A DNA stretch of 64,000 bases from Ignatzschineria larvae DSM 13226 (GCF_038500265.1 NZ_CP150637.1:67001-131000), one strand, 5' to 3'. Shown: positions 10,317 through 20,070, numbered from the stretch's first letter. Numbers and translations: made by a program. Notes: generated by a model from the letters alone, not told the origin.

Positions 10317-12113
10317 CTAGTTGACTAATGGGCCAGGATTTTTAAGATAACGGGATTTAATCTCGTTAACAGAGTAGTAGGTTAATGCACCAATTAATCC
10401 CGTTGGGTTGTAGGCTAAGTTTTGAGGGAAAGCACTTGCACCATAGACAAAGAGATTGGGTACCTCCCAAGATTGCATATATTTATTAACGACACTATTG
10501 AGAGGACTATCGCCGGTAATTGCCCCGCCGGTAATATGGGTTGATTGATAATTACGGGTATCCCAGTTACCAGAAACGGGAGAGACAGTATAAGATTCTA
10601 CATCGTCCATTGCGGCGCATATTTTCTCTAACTGTTTTTTGATATAAGCCCCTTGGCGGTATTCATTCTCTTTCCAATTAAAGGTTATCCGCGCAAGAGG
10701 TAGACCATAATGATCTTTATAAGTTGGATCAAGGTCGATATAACTATCACGATAAGACATTACAGAGCCTTCAGCACTTAAACTTAACATTCGTTGATAA
10801 CCCTCTTTTTTACCCTGCTTCCATCCCTTTCCCCATTTTGGGGTATTAGGGGCTAGAGGTCCTTGTCCAATAGGTCGGCCACCGGTTGTGGTTGCGGAGA
10901 TATAAGCACCACCAATAAAATTAGGCTCTCTATGATCAAAGTTCAAACCATTACAATCATCAATCACAATACCGGCAGCACCCGCACCGATGAAAGGATT
11001 ATTGAGTGCGCCTTCTTTGAGGTAGACACTGGCATAAGTGTAATATTGATAAGCAAAGTTTTTCCCGACTAAACCTTCCCCTGTTTGTGGGTTATAAGGT
11101 TTGCCAATTTGGGAAACGAGTAGTAATTTCACATTGTGAATTTGGAATGCACAAAGTAGTACTATATCTGCAGGTTGGAAGATCACTTGACCATCACGAT
11201 CGATATAAGTCACGCCTGTTGCTCGATCTTTAGTATCATTCGTATTAATTTTAATGACTTCGCTCTCGGTACGAAGTTCGAAGTTAGGATTGGGAATCAG
11301 TGCCGGTAAAATAGTCGTCTGAGGGCTTGCTTTTGAGTACATATAGCAACCAAAATCTTCACAGAATCCACAATAATTACAAGGCCCTAATCTTACTCCA
11401 TAAGGATTGGTATAAGGTTCTGAAGCATTAGAGGCTGGAATAGGGAAAGGGTGAAAACCGACTTTTTCAGCCGCTTTTTTAAATTTCCCGCCCTTGAATA
11501 ATGTTTTCAGAGCCGGTGTTGGATATTCTCCGGAACGAGGAGATTCAAATGGGTTGCCGCCCGGCATAATGCGGCCTTGAATATTTCCAGCAGTCCCTGA
11601 TGTACCACAGACATTTTCAAAATGGGTAAAGTAAGGCTCAAGCTCCTCATAAGTCACAGGATAATCTTGAATTGTCATATCCTCAGGGATAAAATCTTCG
11701 CCATATTTTTGCGCATACATTGAGCGGATCTGCAGATCTTCGGGATAAGCACGCCAAGTCATACCATTCCAATGGAAACCACAACCGCCGACATCAGTGC
11801 CTAAGTAGAAAGAACCTAACTGCCGGTAAGGAACGGCAGTATCGCCGAGATTATAGCGAATAGTAACGGTACTATTTTTCATCTTTTGAAAGAGTTTGAA
11901 ACGTTGAACATGGGCTAACTCATCAGCTACATTAGGATATTTTGCCCCCTCTGCTGTCGATCGATGTTTACCACGCTCAAGCGCAACTACTTTTAATCCT
12001 GCATCACTTAATTCTTTTGCCATAATAGAGCCAGTCCAACCAAGGCCTATGACCACAACATCTGTTTTAGGCATCGTTTTATCGGGAATTTGATTTAAAA
12101 TTGTATTTGTCAT
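10317..12113 (-). CDS. GMC-family FAD dehydrogenase, large subunit (gluconate 2-dehydrogenase type)
   Basis: A 598-residue flavoprotein. The FAD-binding loop is GLGWTGS (23-29) and the C-terminal GMC region has the active-site segments STHITGG and AYNPTGLIGALTY. Four closely spaced cysteines (C245, C248, C251, C256) match the position of the Fe-S cluster ligands described for FAD-dependent glucose dehydrogenases. It has no signal peptide of its own; in this family it is exported bound to the Tat-signal small subunit, whose gene lies directly upstream. It oxidises a sugar acid or polyol in the periplasm; gluconate is only the family default. Confidence 0.88.
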   Translation of the reverse strand: MTNTILNQIPDKTMPKTDVVVIGLGWTGSIMAKELSDAGLKVVALERGKHRSTAEGAKYPNVADELAHVQRFKLFQKMKNSTVTIRYNLGDTAVPYRQLGSFYLGTDVGGCGFHWNGMTWRAYPEDLQIRSMYAQKYGEDFIPEDMTIQDYPVTYEELEPYFTHFENVCGTSGTAGNIQGRIMPGGNPFESPRSGEYPTPALKTLFKGGKFKKAAEKVGFHPFPIPASNASEPYTNPYGVRLGPCNYCGFCEDFGCYMYSKASPQTTILPALIPNPNFELRTESEVIKINTNDTKDRATGVTYIDRDGQVIFQPADIVLLCAFQIHNVKLLLVSQIGKPYNPQTGEGLVGKNFAYQYYTYASVYLKEGALNNPFIGAGAAGIVIDDCNGLNFDHREPNFIGGAYISATTTGGRPIGQGPLAPNTPKWGKGWKQGKKEGYQRMLSLSAEGSVMSYRDSYIDLDPTYKDHYGLPLARITFNWKENEYRQGAYIKKQLEKICAAMDDVESYTVSPVSGNWDTRNYQSTHITGGAITGDSPLNSVVNKYMQSWEVPNLFVYGASAFPQNLAYNPTGLIGALTYYSVNEIKSRYLKNPGPLVN

Positions 12114-12115
12114 CT

Positions 12116-12814
12116 TTATTTACCTCTTCTTCCAGCAATATCAACAGGGCTATAGGGATAAGGTTTTCCCGATCGTCCGGCATAATCCATAAAATCGGCT
12201 CGAGCCCCAGGAAAGCCTACGAGTTTCCAACCGATCATATTTTTATTTCCACCATATTGTGGATCAGAGAGGAAGCCTTCTTCCGTATTACGCCATAAGA
12301 GCGCAAAAAAAGTTGCTGAAGAGGAGATACCCTCTAAGGGGATCTTTCCGGCTTCCATCAGTTTCATAACATCTAGTTGTGTGGCCTCATCAAGTTCATG
12401 GAATTTTTTTTGATATTGCGCGTTAAGATATTGATTGATTTGTGTGATTGATTGGCGATATAGTTCATTAGGTGGAAACTGCTCTTGATAGCCTAAAGTC
12501 GCCGGTACATCGTAGTGGTAAGGACCACTCATATAGAAGAGCTCTCCACGGCCATACTCTGTTTGCATCTGCCGATCTAAAAACTCAGGCACGCCGGCAA
12601 CAATTGCCCCACCGCCGAGCTCATCTTCAGGAATCAACTGATCTGTGATCGCTTTAATAAATTCCCACTCGTCAGCATTGAAGAATTGGGGTTGATATTC
12701 TCCTGTTGTGCCATCATTCTCATGGGCTAATGCCGAGAGTGGTACGAAACAGACAGAAGAGAGTGCCGCGGATGTTTTAAAAAATTTACGGCGTTTGGCG
12801 TTATACTCAGGCAT
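12116..12814 (-). CDS. Gluconate 2-dehydrogenase subunit 3 family protein, Tat-exported
   Basis: A 232-residue small subunit. The N-terminus reads KRRKFFKTSAALSSVCFVPLSALA, cited here as a twin-arginine motif (RRKFFK) followed by a hydrophobic stretch and an ALA-type cleavage site. The family binds and co-exports the flavoprotein subunit. I chose the ATG at 12814 because GGAGG lies 7 bases before it; an upstream in-frame start at 12853 would add 13 residues with no such site. The flavoprotein gene starts 2 bp after the stop, so the three genes form one operon. Confidence 0.86.
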   Translation of the reverse strand: MPEYNAKRRKFFKTSAALSSVCFVPLSALAHENDGTTGEYQPQFFNADEWEFIKAITDQLIPEDELGGGAIVAGVPEFLDRQMQTEYGRGELFYMSGPYHYDVPATLGYQEQFPPNELYRQSITQINQYLNAQYQKKFHELDEATQLDVMKLMEAGKIPLEGISSSATFFALLWRNTEEGFLSDPQYGGNKNMIGWKLVGFPGARADFMDYAGRSGKPYPYSPVDIAGRRGK

Positions 12815-13144
12815 TTTGTTGACCTCCATCATAAATGTATATTTGTACTTCATAATACGCCTTCAACTTGTAACTTATTGTTAATAGTTGGTTTTTTTAT
12901 GTAAATCTTTTGGGTTTTTGAAAGTGAAATAGCAGTTTATTGTCAAAATAGGGTGAAGAAATAATTTTTAATTAAGTTTATTTATATGGCTTTGAAGAAT
13001 GATTTTATTTTTCTACTAGCAAGGATTTAAAAGTCAACCATTGAGGGAATATTGGGAGATTGATCGCTTGTTTAAATGATTTATCTCGATCGTAAAAGCA
13101 AATACCCCAAAGCACCCCAGATACCTAAATAAGAAAAGGATCTT
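12815..13144. other. Divergent intergenic region
   Basis: An AT-rich 330-bp gap between the dehydrogenase operon (minus strand) and the YkuD-like gene (plus strand). It must hold both promoters, but I see no convincing promoter boxes or palindrome in it. Confidence 0.5.
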
Positions 13145-13831
13145 ATGAAACGTCTACTCATCAGTTTATTGCTCTTACTACTTATTGTCGGTCTTGGCTT
13201 TGCGTACTATTTTCGGGATAGATTATGGTTGATTCCGATGTACTTTGATAAAGGGACAGAATCGCCGATTGAGATGGCAAAACAAGATCCTCATTTTTCG
13301 CCGATTGATCTCAAGGAGCGAGCAAGCGAGGCGTATGAATATGCTAAAGCGCATGATTTTGATTTAGAACATGTGATTTTGATCGACTTTGGCCGGCATT
13401 CTGGGACTCATCGCTTTTTTGTATGGAGTTTTGCCGAGCAAGCACCGGTGATTGAGAGTTTAGTGGCTCATGGTTATGGTAATAAAGGGTTTGAGAGTAG
13501 TAATCAGGAGATTGTCTTTAGCAATATTCCCAATAGTTATACCTCATCTCTTGGCAAATACCGGATTGGGGAACGGGCTTGGAGCAAATGGGGCATTCAT
13601 GTTCACTATAAATTGCATGGCTTAGAGCCTACTAATGATAAGGCTTTTGAACGTTATATTGTGTTGCACTCATTTGATATGATTCCGGCAGAAGAGCAGT
13701 ATCCTGCCTATCTTCCTTTAGGTTTTAGCCAAGGTTGTCCGGTAGTAGATGATGAAACCATGCGAAAAGTTGATGCATTACTACAAACTAAGCAGAAGCC
13801 TGTTTTATTATGGGCCTATTATCTTGAGTAG
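13145..13831 (+). CDS. YkuD_2-type murein L,D-transpeptidase catalytic domain protein
   Basis: A 228-residue protein with an N-terminal membrane anchor or uncleaved signal (residues 4-22). The middle and C-terminal parts resemble the L,D-transpeptidase_2 fold: HSGTHRFFVW, SSLGKYRIGE, VLHSFDM and the catalytic cysteine in FSQGCPVV. The order S-x-G-C after a conserved HS is that of the YkuD_2 family, whose biochemical role is poorly known. It would act on peptidoglycan or a related substrate in the periplasm. It stands alone, followed by a mobile-repeat remnant and a strong terminator. Confidence 0.78.
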   Translation: MKRLLISLLLLLLIVGLGFAYYFRDRLWLIPMYFDKGTESPIEMAKQDPHFSPIDLKERASEAYEYAKAHDFDLEHVILIDFGRHSGTHRFFVWSFAEQAPVIESLVAHGYGNKGFESSNQEIVFSNIPNSYTSSLGKYRIGERAWSKWGIHVHYKLHGLEPTNDKAFERYIVLHSFDMIPAEEQYPAYLPLGFSQGCPVVDDETMRKVDALLQTKQKPVLLWAYYLE

Positions 13832-13912
13832 CGGCTTAGGAAATGCATAGAGGATTGTAGGGTAAAATGTGTTATTTTTGCCACAATACAATATTGCATG
13901 GGGAAGCGCTTT

Positions 13913-14047
13913 ACTAGAGTAATATCGGTTCAAAATAAGCTTATTGAAATGCCGGCGCATCGGCTGATCGAGGCCAAGGAAGCTGTTCTATCCGGCATCT
14001 TGCAAGTGTTGTTTAAAATCATTTTTCTTAAACCAAATTGACTATAA
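13913..14047 (+). repeat. MITE-like intergenic repeat, copy A
   Basis: The stretch with ATCGGTTCAAAATAAG and ATGCCGGCGCATC, then ATCCGGCATCTTGCAAGTGTT, and an end reading TTTTTCTTAAACCAAATT recurs in reverse orientation at 26019-26197. Copy A is shorter in the middle. The two ends resemble each other in inverted orientation, as in a miniature inverted-repeat element. Confidence 0.65.
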
Positions 14048-14099
14048 AATCCCTGAGATAGTTCGATTAAGTGACATTCGACTCTCTCAGGGATTTTTA
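14047..14099. terminator. Strong hairpin terminator between YkuD-like gene and gltS
   Basis: AAATCCCTGAGA pairs with TCTCAGGGATTT; the 3' arm runs into T residues on the plus strand and the 5' arm starts with A residues. It can serve both convergent genes. Confidence 0.8.
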
Positions 14100-14172
14100 T
14101 TCATTAGTAATGACAGATCAGTACTTTATTGTGATGAGATATGAAATATGTTTTCTGATCCTGAAAGCCTTT

Positions 14173-15378
14173 TTATGAGAAGAAGTTAATCAGCCAAGTG
14201 TGATAGGGGATTGCGACGATATCAATCAGGACGGCACCACTTAATGGTACGATCATCAGGGCTTTGGTAGAGATCACTTTATAGCGCTCACAGACAGAGG
14301 TCATATTGGCCATTGCATTCGGCGTTGCGCCAAGTCCATGCCCCATTAACCCTGAACACATCACCGCTGCATCGTAGTTTTTCCCAAGTAGAGGGAAGAC
14401 GATAAAGATTGTCATCAGTAATAGCGCGAGGACTTGCAATACTAAAATAATCAAGAGCGGTAAAGCAACATCGCTCAGTTCCCAGATTTTAAGCGACATC
14501 ATTGCCATTGTGAGGAATAAGCCTAAGGAAGCGCCGGAGATCAGGTCAATACTCTTCTCATGAATCGGAATCCATTCGAGGCGGTCATTGAGGTTACGTA
14601 CCACAACCGCGACTAACATTGCACCAACATAGCTCGGTAACGAGAAGCCTGTTGCTTCCGTGAAAAGAGTAGAGGCCATCCGGCCAATAACCATAATAAA
14701 GAGAATGAGGGCTAACATTTTTAAGAAGGCAAATGTATCCACTGTAGTGGAGATCAGCGGATTCTCATGAATCTCCTGGGTAAAGGTGATATCACTATCT
14801 GCTTCAATTTTGACGTGATGTTTACGGATAAGGTAGCTCGCCACAGGGCCGCCGAGTAGACTGCCGGCAATGAGGCCGAAAGTTGCGGCAGCTAGGGCTG
14901 CAATCGTTGCAGAACTATGGCCTAACTCTTCGGCCATGCTACCAAAGGCAGCTGCACCACCATGACCGCCTGTTAATGAAACAGACCCAGCCATTACGCC
15001 AAGTATCGGGTTAGTATCAAGTGCCATGGCAATGCCTATCCCAAAGGTGTTTTGGAAAAAGGCAATAAACCAGCAGATACAGAGATAGATGAGCAGTAAT
15101 TTTCCGCCTGAGCGAAGAATTTTAAAGCTGCCCCCTAAACCGACTGTGGTAAAGAATGCCACCATGAGATAGCTTTGAATACTGGTATCGAATTGGAAAG
15201 AAGCAAGTTCTAGACTTCTGAGTAACCAGATAATTAGACTGATTAAGAACCCCCCGATAACAGGTGCAGGGATACAAAATTTTTGTAACCATTGAATGCG
15301 TTTTTTGAGCTCACTACCACCAAGTAGGCAGAGAATTGTAAGAAGTAGTGTGCTGAGCACATCGAATTGTAAAATCAT
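14173..15378 (-). CDS. gltS: Sodium/glutamate symporter
   Basis: A 401-residue membrane protein, the same length as E. coli GltS. It takes up glutamate together with Na+. About ten to twelve helices are present, in two inverted halves, with the glycine-rich re-entrant segments SVSLTGGHGGAAAFG and SGLMGHGLGATPNAMANM, the family signatures. I use the ATG at 15378 with GGAGG 11 bases upstream; a TTG at 15384 would sit closer to that site and is a real alternative. Single-gene unit. Confidence 0.93.
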   Translation of the reverse strand: MILQFDVLSTLLLTILCLLGGSELKKRIQWLQKFCIPAPVIGGFLISLIIWLLRSLELASFQFDTSIQSYLMVAFFTTVGLGGSFKILRSGGKLLLIYLCICWFIAFFQNTFGIGIAMALDTNPILGVMAGSVSLTGGHGGAAAFGSMAEELGHSSATIAALAAATFGLIAGSLLGGPVASYLIRKHHVKIEADSDITFTQEIHENPLISTTVDTFAFLKMLALILFIMVIGRMASTLFTEATGFSLPSYVGAMLVAVVVRNLNDRLEWIPIHEKSIDLISGASLGLFLTMAMMSLKIWELSDVALPLLIILVLQVLALLLMTIFIVFPLLGKNYDAAVMCSGLMGHGLGATPNAMANMTSVCERYKVISTKALMIVPLSGAVLIDIVAIPYHTWLINFFS

Positions 15379-15741
15379 AATCAATGAAACCTCCAAAAGA
15401 AACGATAGCGGTCGTAGAAGGTACTATATAGCGCTTATTATTGTCATAAATATATCGTAAAGGGATAATTCATTGCGCTAAGCTTCGACAGACTATCTGA
15501 TTGAAGGCAGTATTTGTACTACAAAACTGTAATAATTTATAGCAAAAAATAGTGTCAAAAACTGCCAAGTGAGAATTTCAACTTGGCAGCTTGAAGTTAA
15601 TGATGGGGAGAGTGGATTAGCGGTGGAAGATAATCCTTATCCTATCATCCGTGAGTTTTGCGATTCATGACTCAATCACTCAATCACTTAGTCACTTAAT
15701 ACTATTCAATAGGTATTATAGTTGTACGGCTATCCAGCTAT
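15379..15741. other. Intergenic region upstream of gltS
   Basis: It contains the terminator of the TonB receptor gene at 15556-15590 and a short run of imperfect CTCAATCA/CTTAGTCA repeats near 15670-15700. I see no gene here. The gltS promoter must lie in the first ~150 bp but is not obvious. Confidence 0.5.
15556..15590 (-). terminator. Terminator of the TonB-dependent receptor gene
   Basis: On the minus strand CTGCCAAGT pairs with ACTTGGCAG (arms at 15581-15589 and 15562-15570, loop of 10), followed directly by TTTTTG. It lies about 150 bp beyond the receptor stop. Confidence 0.75.
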
Positions 15742-17778
15742 TTAAAAACTAATATCAACACCCATCCAGTAGCGACGGCCATCTAAGTCGCGACCATAAT
15801 TGACATCGGTAATATGCTTATTAGCAATATTATAGATACCCGCATAGAGATTAACATCACGACTCACTTTATAAGTTCCACCGATATCCATTAATGTGTA
15901 GCTATCATATTCAGTACCACGAGCGCCCTGTCTTGACAGCGCCGTCTCTTTACCTCGGAAACTCACTTTTGCCCAAATATTCGCCTGCGGATTGATTTGC
16001 CAATCAGCGTGGATATTAAAGAGATGTTCAGGGATACGGTTTAATGGCGCGCCTTGATATTGTCCACTTGTCTGTTTAGTCTTTGTCCAAGTATAACTAC
16101 CTTTGAGGGTCACAGGATCGATAGGTTTCCACTGCATTGCAAGCTCAATTCCTTTGAGATCTGCAGTATCAATATTCTCATTAGTTTGAATAAAAAAGAA
16201 TTTCGATCCATTATCTGCGACACAGTCATCGGTGCTACCTGTACTACGACAGAGCTCAATATTTTGCAGTTTATCTTTAAATTTGGTGTAAAAACCTGTG
16301 ATATCGAAATTGAATTGATCATGAGGCATATAGCTTAGACCAATCTCATAGTTTGTGGATTTTTCAGGTTTGAGATTAGGGTTGCCGATAATAAGCCCAT
16401 TACTGCGTCCTCCCCCTGTTTGTTGTCCCCAATCAGCAACTGCTTGACGAATTGCCGGTGTTTTATAACCTGTTGAAACACCCCCTTTTAAGGTGAAATC
16501 ATCATTGATATTCCAAACCCCATAAAGTCTTGGAGAGTAGTGACTTCCATAGTTTTCATCGTGATCATAACGAAGACCGGCGGTAATCGCGAAGTTATCT
16601 AGTAACCACCATTCATCTTCAATAAAAAGTGCATGGCTTTTTCGGGAGATCTGTTGAATGTGACTATCGAGTCGATTGTTGTTATCAGAGAGCTTCTCAT
16701 CAATCAGTTGTCCTCCTAGTGTGACGGTGTGAGCCGCGATAGGAATAATGACATTACCACTTACCTCCTTATTTTTAACAATCATTTTGCGCGTGTAGTT
16801 ATTATTCTTTTCATAAGCATAGAAGAGTTCGGCCATAATTCCATGCTCAAATTCCCCTAAGTAACGAACAGAGTAGTTGGTGCGTTTATACTTATTTTCA
16901 CTAGTACTCTCTGTAGATTTCCCTTCGGTCCAGAAACGCTTTTGGAAACCATTACCATACTCAAGTTCAAAAGTATGTCCCGTTACAGGCACAAATGTGA
17001 GTTTCCCACCAAAGTTCTCGATCTGACGCTTTGGCTGGCCATTGAGTTTCTCATCTTCTTTACGGTGTGAATATTTACCATAAAGTTGAAGACCAAGCTT
17101 TTCGGCGACTAAGGGGCCACTTGCATAGAGCTCAGTATTAAGCCCGTGCCCCGCATCAGAATCATTTTGAATCGTAACATCCGTCCGAATATTCCCCATC
17201 CAATGATCGTTCACTTTCTTAGTAATAATGTTAATGACACCGCCCATTGCATCAGAACCGTAGCGAGAAGACATAGGGCCTCGAATGACCTCAATACGTT
17301 CAATGGCACCTAATGGCGGGATCCATCCTTGTTCAACACCGCCACCATCGCTATTAGGACGTGTTGCTCTTGAGTTTTGTCGTTTGCCATCTACCATCAT
17401 TAAAGTATAGGCAGAACCCATCCCTCGAATACTGATATCGGCGTTCGCACCGCCGCCGGTAATCACAACGCCGGGAACATCGGCAATTGCATCAGTCACA
17501 TCTCTAAATGGCGCTTGAGCTAAATCTTGCTGTGTAACAACAGAGATCGAAGCGGGGGCATCTTTCACGGCTTGCGCAAAGCCTCCGGCTGTTACAACAA
17601 TTTTAGAGAGATTAATGGTTGGTGCTTCAAGTAATGCGTCTTCTGCAAGCGAGAGATTTTCAGGGACAGATTGAGCATAGCTAATCGTAGATACCGAGAG
17701 GATAAGCGCTGGGTAGAGCGCCTTAGTAAATAGGGAACGTTGTAATTGTGTAATATATTGTGATGCTTGATGTGACAT
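15742..17778 (-). CDS. TonB-dependent outer-membrane receptor, CirA/FepA-like
   Basis: A 678-residue receptor. It has a signal peptide of about 35 residues (hydrophobic stretch then SYAQ), a plug domain with VTQQDLAQAPFRDVTDAIADV, the ring GGGANADISIRGMG and the end RIEVIRGPMSSRYGSDAMGG, then a 22-strand barrel ending in the C-terminal aromatic residue of GVDISF. It would import a ferric siderophore or related ligand using TonB energy; the ligand is not readable. An AGGAA ribosome site precedes the ATG. A palindrome upstream (17944-17964) could be a Fur-type operator. Confidence 0.9.
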   Translation of the reverse strand: MSHQASQYITQLQRSLFTKALYPALILSVSTISYAQSVPENLSLAEDALLEAPTINLSKIVVTAGGFAQAVKDAPASISVVTQQDLAQAPFRDVTDAIADVPGVVITGGGANADISIRGMGSAYTLMMVDGKRQNSRATRPNSDGGGVEQGWIPPLGAIERIEVIRGPMSSRYGSDAMGGVINIITKKVNDHWMGNIRTDVTIQNDSDAGHGLNTELYASGPLVAEKLGLQLYGKYSHRKEDEKLNGQPKRQIENFGGKLTFVPVTGHTFELEYGNGFQKRFWTEGKSTESTSENKYKRTNYSVRYLGEFEHGIMAELFYAYEKNNNYTRKMIVKNKEVSGNVIIPIAAHTVTLGGQLIDEKLSDNNNRLDSHIQQISRKSHALFIEDEWWLLDNFAITAGLRYDHDENYGSHYSPRLYGVWNINDDFTLKGGVSTGYKTPAIRQAVADWGQQTGGGRSNGLIIGNPNLKPEKSTNYEIGLSYMPHDQFNFDITGFYTKFKDKLQNIELCRSTGSTDDCVADNGSKFFFIQTNENIDTADLKGIELAMQWKPIDPVTLKGSYTWTKTKQTSGQYQGAPLNRIPEHLFNIHADWQINPQANIWAKVSFRGKETALSRQGARGTEYDSYTLMDIGGTYKVSRDVNLYAGIYNIANKHITDVNYGRDLDGRRYWMGVDISF

Positions 17779-17943
17779 AAAGTATTCCTATGGGTGAGAT
17801 AGAATATGAATGAAGAGATACAACAATAGACTTGGTTCTCAGTAGAGATCTGCCGAAAATGGCTACCTAGATAATTTATGATCAATTAAAGGCCAGCGTT
17901 GGTAATGTATCGGGAAGCACTAATAAGAATTTAAGCTATATGT

Positions 17944-17964
17944 AAATAGCAATTATTCCTATTT
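17944..17964. promoter_or_regulatory. 21-bp palindrome, possible Fur box
   Basis: AAATAGCAATTATTCCTATTT is an almost perfect inverted repeat (only the C/C pair around the centre breaks symmetry). The central AATnATT is that of the 7-1-7 Fur model, though the outer bases differ from TGATAAT. Location 166 bp upstream of an iron-type TonB receptor fits, but this is inference. Confidence 0.45.
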
Positions 17965-18224
17965 AAAAGATATTGTCAAACATAATTTCACAAAAAAGTT
18001 ATTGCTTGCTATAAGTTTGAGAGAGAAAAGGCGGGTGATAAAGGGCTATAAACCATTGTAGAATCGAGTGAACCGATTAAAACGGGCGCCAATTTTTTGA
18101 AAGTATCTGATACGAATTTAATTTATATCAATCATTTTTCAATACTTTCAATGGGATAAAAAATTTTGTGAAAAGAGTATTAATGCAATGAAAATAAGTG
18201 CTATATATATATAACAAGGTAGAT

Positions 18225-18240
18225 ATAACAAATCTGTTAT
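18225..18240. promoter_or_regulatory. Inverted repeat upstream of pxpB
   Basis: ATAACA-AATC-TGTTAT is a perfect 6-bp inverted repeat 176 bp before pxpB. It is a candidate operator for the 5-oxoprolinase operon. The remaining divergent region 17779-18415 is AT-rich and contains a low-complexity AAC/AAT/GAT tract at about 18302-18362. Confidence 0.35.
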
Positions 18241-18415
18241 TAAACCTAAAAGTAGCTTCTTTGATCTTTTCTTATTGTTATCTCTATATTTTTAATCAGT
18301 AGTAACAATAAGAACGACAATGACGATAAGAACGATAAGAATAATAAAAACAAAAACGAATAAAGAGACTGTAAAAACAGTAGCAACATCAATATGGTGA
18401 AATAGGAGAAATCAG

Positions 18416-19087
18416 GTGTCCATAGCGGTTTATTGTGTTGGTGATCGAGGGATTACTCTCTCGACGTCAGGGGAGATGAGTTTAGAGAATCAACAAAAGA
18501 TATGGTGGATAAGCCAAGAGATTGCTCGAGAAAAAAATCCGATGGTGATCGATATCGTGCCTGGAATGAATAATTTAACGCTCTTTTTAAATCCCTATCT
18601 CAGTATTGATAAATCTATCTTGATACAACAGTTGCAACAATTATGGCTAGAAGCAGGAAGACTTGATTTAACAACCGCCTTTCGAGGTAAGTTAATTGAG
18701 GTTCCTGTGACATATGGCGGTGAGAAAGGGCCTGATCTATTGGAGGTTGCGCAAATTCATCAGATAACGCCGGAAGAGGTAGTTGCACTCCATACTGCGG
18801 CAACTTATACCGTCTATTTTGTCGGCTTCATGCCGGGATTTGTCTATTTAGGCGGTTTAGATCCGAAGATCCATACGGATCGCCGGGCCGTTCCGCGCGT
18901 GGCCATTCCAGCGGGTAGTGTCGGTATTGGTGGTTCTCAGACGGGCGTATATCCCGGTGAGTCGCCCGGCGGCTGGCAGATTTTAGGGAATACAGAATTG
19001 GCTTTCTTCGATTTATCTCGCGAGCAACCTACTCTTTTTATGCCCGGCGATCAGTTACGCTTTGTCGCAAAGGAGATTCTATTATGA
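18416..19087 (+). CDS. pxpB: 5-oxoprolinase subunit B (KipI family)
   Basis: A 223-residue protein of the KipI/allophanate hydrolase subunit 1 family. With PxpC and PxpA it opens 5-oxoproline (pyroglutamate) to glutamate at the cost of ATP. Family marks are PVTYGGEKGPDL, the long VYFVGFMPGFVYLGGLDP segment, VPRVAIPAGSVGIGGSQTGVYP and SPGGWQILG. The start is GTG with AGGAG eight bases upstream. Its stop overlaps the pxpC start (ATGATGG), so translation is coupled. Confidence 0.93.
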   Translation: MSIAVYCVGDRGITLSTSGEMSLENQQKIWWISQEIAREKNPMVIDIVPGMNNLTLFLNPYLSIDKSILIQQLQQLWLEAGRLDLTTAFRGKLIEVPVTYGGEKGPDLLEVAQIHQITPEEVVALHTAATYTVYFVGFMPGFVYLGGLDPKIHTDRRAVPRVAIPAGSVGIGGSQTGVYPGESPGGWQILGNTELAFFDLSREQPTLFMPGDQLRFVAKEILL

Positions 19088-20049
19088 TGGAAGTATTGAA
19101 TCCTGGAATTTTGAGCACGATTCAGGATTATGGTCGACTCTCTTATGCACAGATGGGCGTAGGGAAGGCGGGCGCGATTGATGGTGTATCCTTACATCTT
19201 GCCAATCGGTTAGTAGGAAATTCGGGTAATACGCCGGCATTAGAGGTGAGTATTGTCACGCCGGTAAAATTTCGGTTTCATCGCGCAACATGGATAGCGG
19301 TTACAGGCTCAAATTGTACCATTATGATCGATGGACAGAGTCAAGGTTGGCATGGTTGGCGAACTTATATCCGCCGGGGGCAGATTGTCGAGTTAAAGCC
19401 TGCGCATAATTCTGGAATGTATAGTTACCTTGCTGTCGAGGGGGGCTTTGATATCACGCCGGTGATGGGCTCTTGTAGTACCGATATCAAAAATCGAATC
19501 GGGGGGCATAAAGGGAATGGTTCTCCTTTAGCCAAAGGGGATCGGTTAAATTTTAAGGATTCCATGTATGCCATTACTCATGCAGTAGGCGTGCGAGCAT
19601 TTAGTCGAACTTATATTAGCAGTACGATCTGCGTCTTAAAGGGGCCTGAATTTGAACAGTTTGATCAGGATTCTAGAATACGATTTTTCTCGCAGGAGTG
19701 GGAGGTAAGTAGTAATAGCAATCGGATGGGCGTTCGCTTAGAGGGGGAAGCCTTAGTGCGAGATCGCCCGGAAGAGATGCGCTCACAAGGTGTATTTGAA
19801 GGAGTGATTCAAGTCCCCCCGAATGGTCAGCCGTTAGTGTTAGCCGCAGAATGCCAAAGTACCGGAGGATATCCACGTATTGCAGTCATCCCTCATGCTG
19901 AATTGTGGAAGTTAGCCTATTTGCCTGCGCGTAAACGAGTGCAATTTATCTTAATTGACGAGGCAGAAGCGCGGGAAAAACTAGAGATTCAACAGCAATA
20001 TTTGCGAAATGTGGAATATATTTTGCATCTACCGCAACCCTGTTTTTAG
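19084..20049 (+). CDS. pxpC: 5-oxoprolinase subunit C (KipA family)
   Basis: A 321-residue biotin-independent carboxyltransferase-like/KipA-family protein. The N-terminal PGILSTIQDYGRLSYAQMGVGKAGAID and the later GVFEGVIQVPPNGQPLVL and CQSTGGYPRIA are characteristic. It pairs with PxpB, which in this operon overlaps its start. The two ATGs at 19084 and 19087 cannot be told apart; I give the first. It acts in the cytoplasm in the 5-oxoprolinase complex. Confidence 0.93.
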   Translation: MMEVLNPGILSTIQDYGRLSYAQMGVGKAGAIDGVSLHLANRLVGNSGNTPALEVSIVTPVKFRFHRATWIAVTGSNCTIMIDGQSQGWHGWRTYIRRGQIVELKPAHNSGMYSYLAVEGGFDITPVMGSCSTDIKNRIGGHKGNGSPLAKGDRLNFKDSMYAITHAVGVRAFSRTYISSTICVLKGPEFEQFDQDSRIRFFSQEWEVSSNSNRMGVRLEGEALVRDRPEEMRSQGVFEGVIQVPPNGQPLVLAAECQSTGGYPRIAVIPHAELWKLAYLPARKRVQFILIDEAEAREKLEIQQQYLRNVEYILHLPQPCF

Positions 20050-20070
20050 ATCTATTATTAGGAGGATATG

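Noticed and set aside
15661-15705. Short CTCAATCA/CTTAGTCA imperfect repeats before gltS
   Set aside because: Only about four degenerate 8-9-bp units with no symmetry or partner elsewhere; too weak to report as a functional element.
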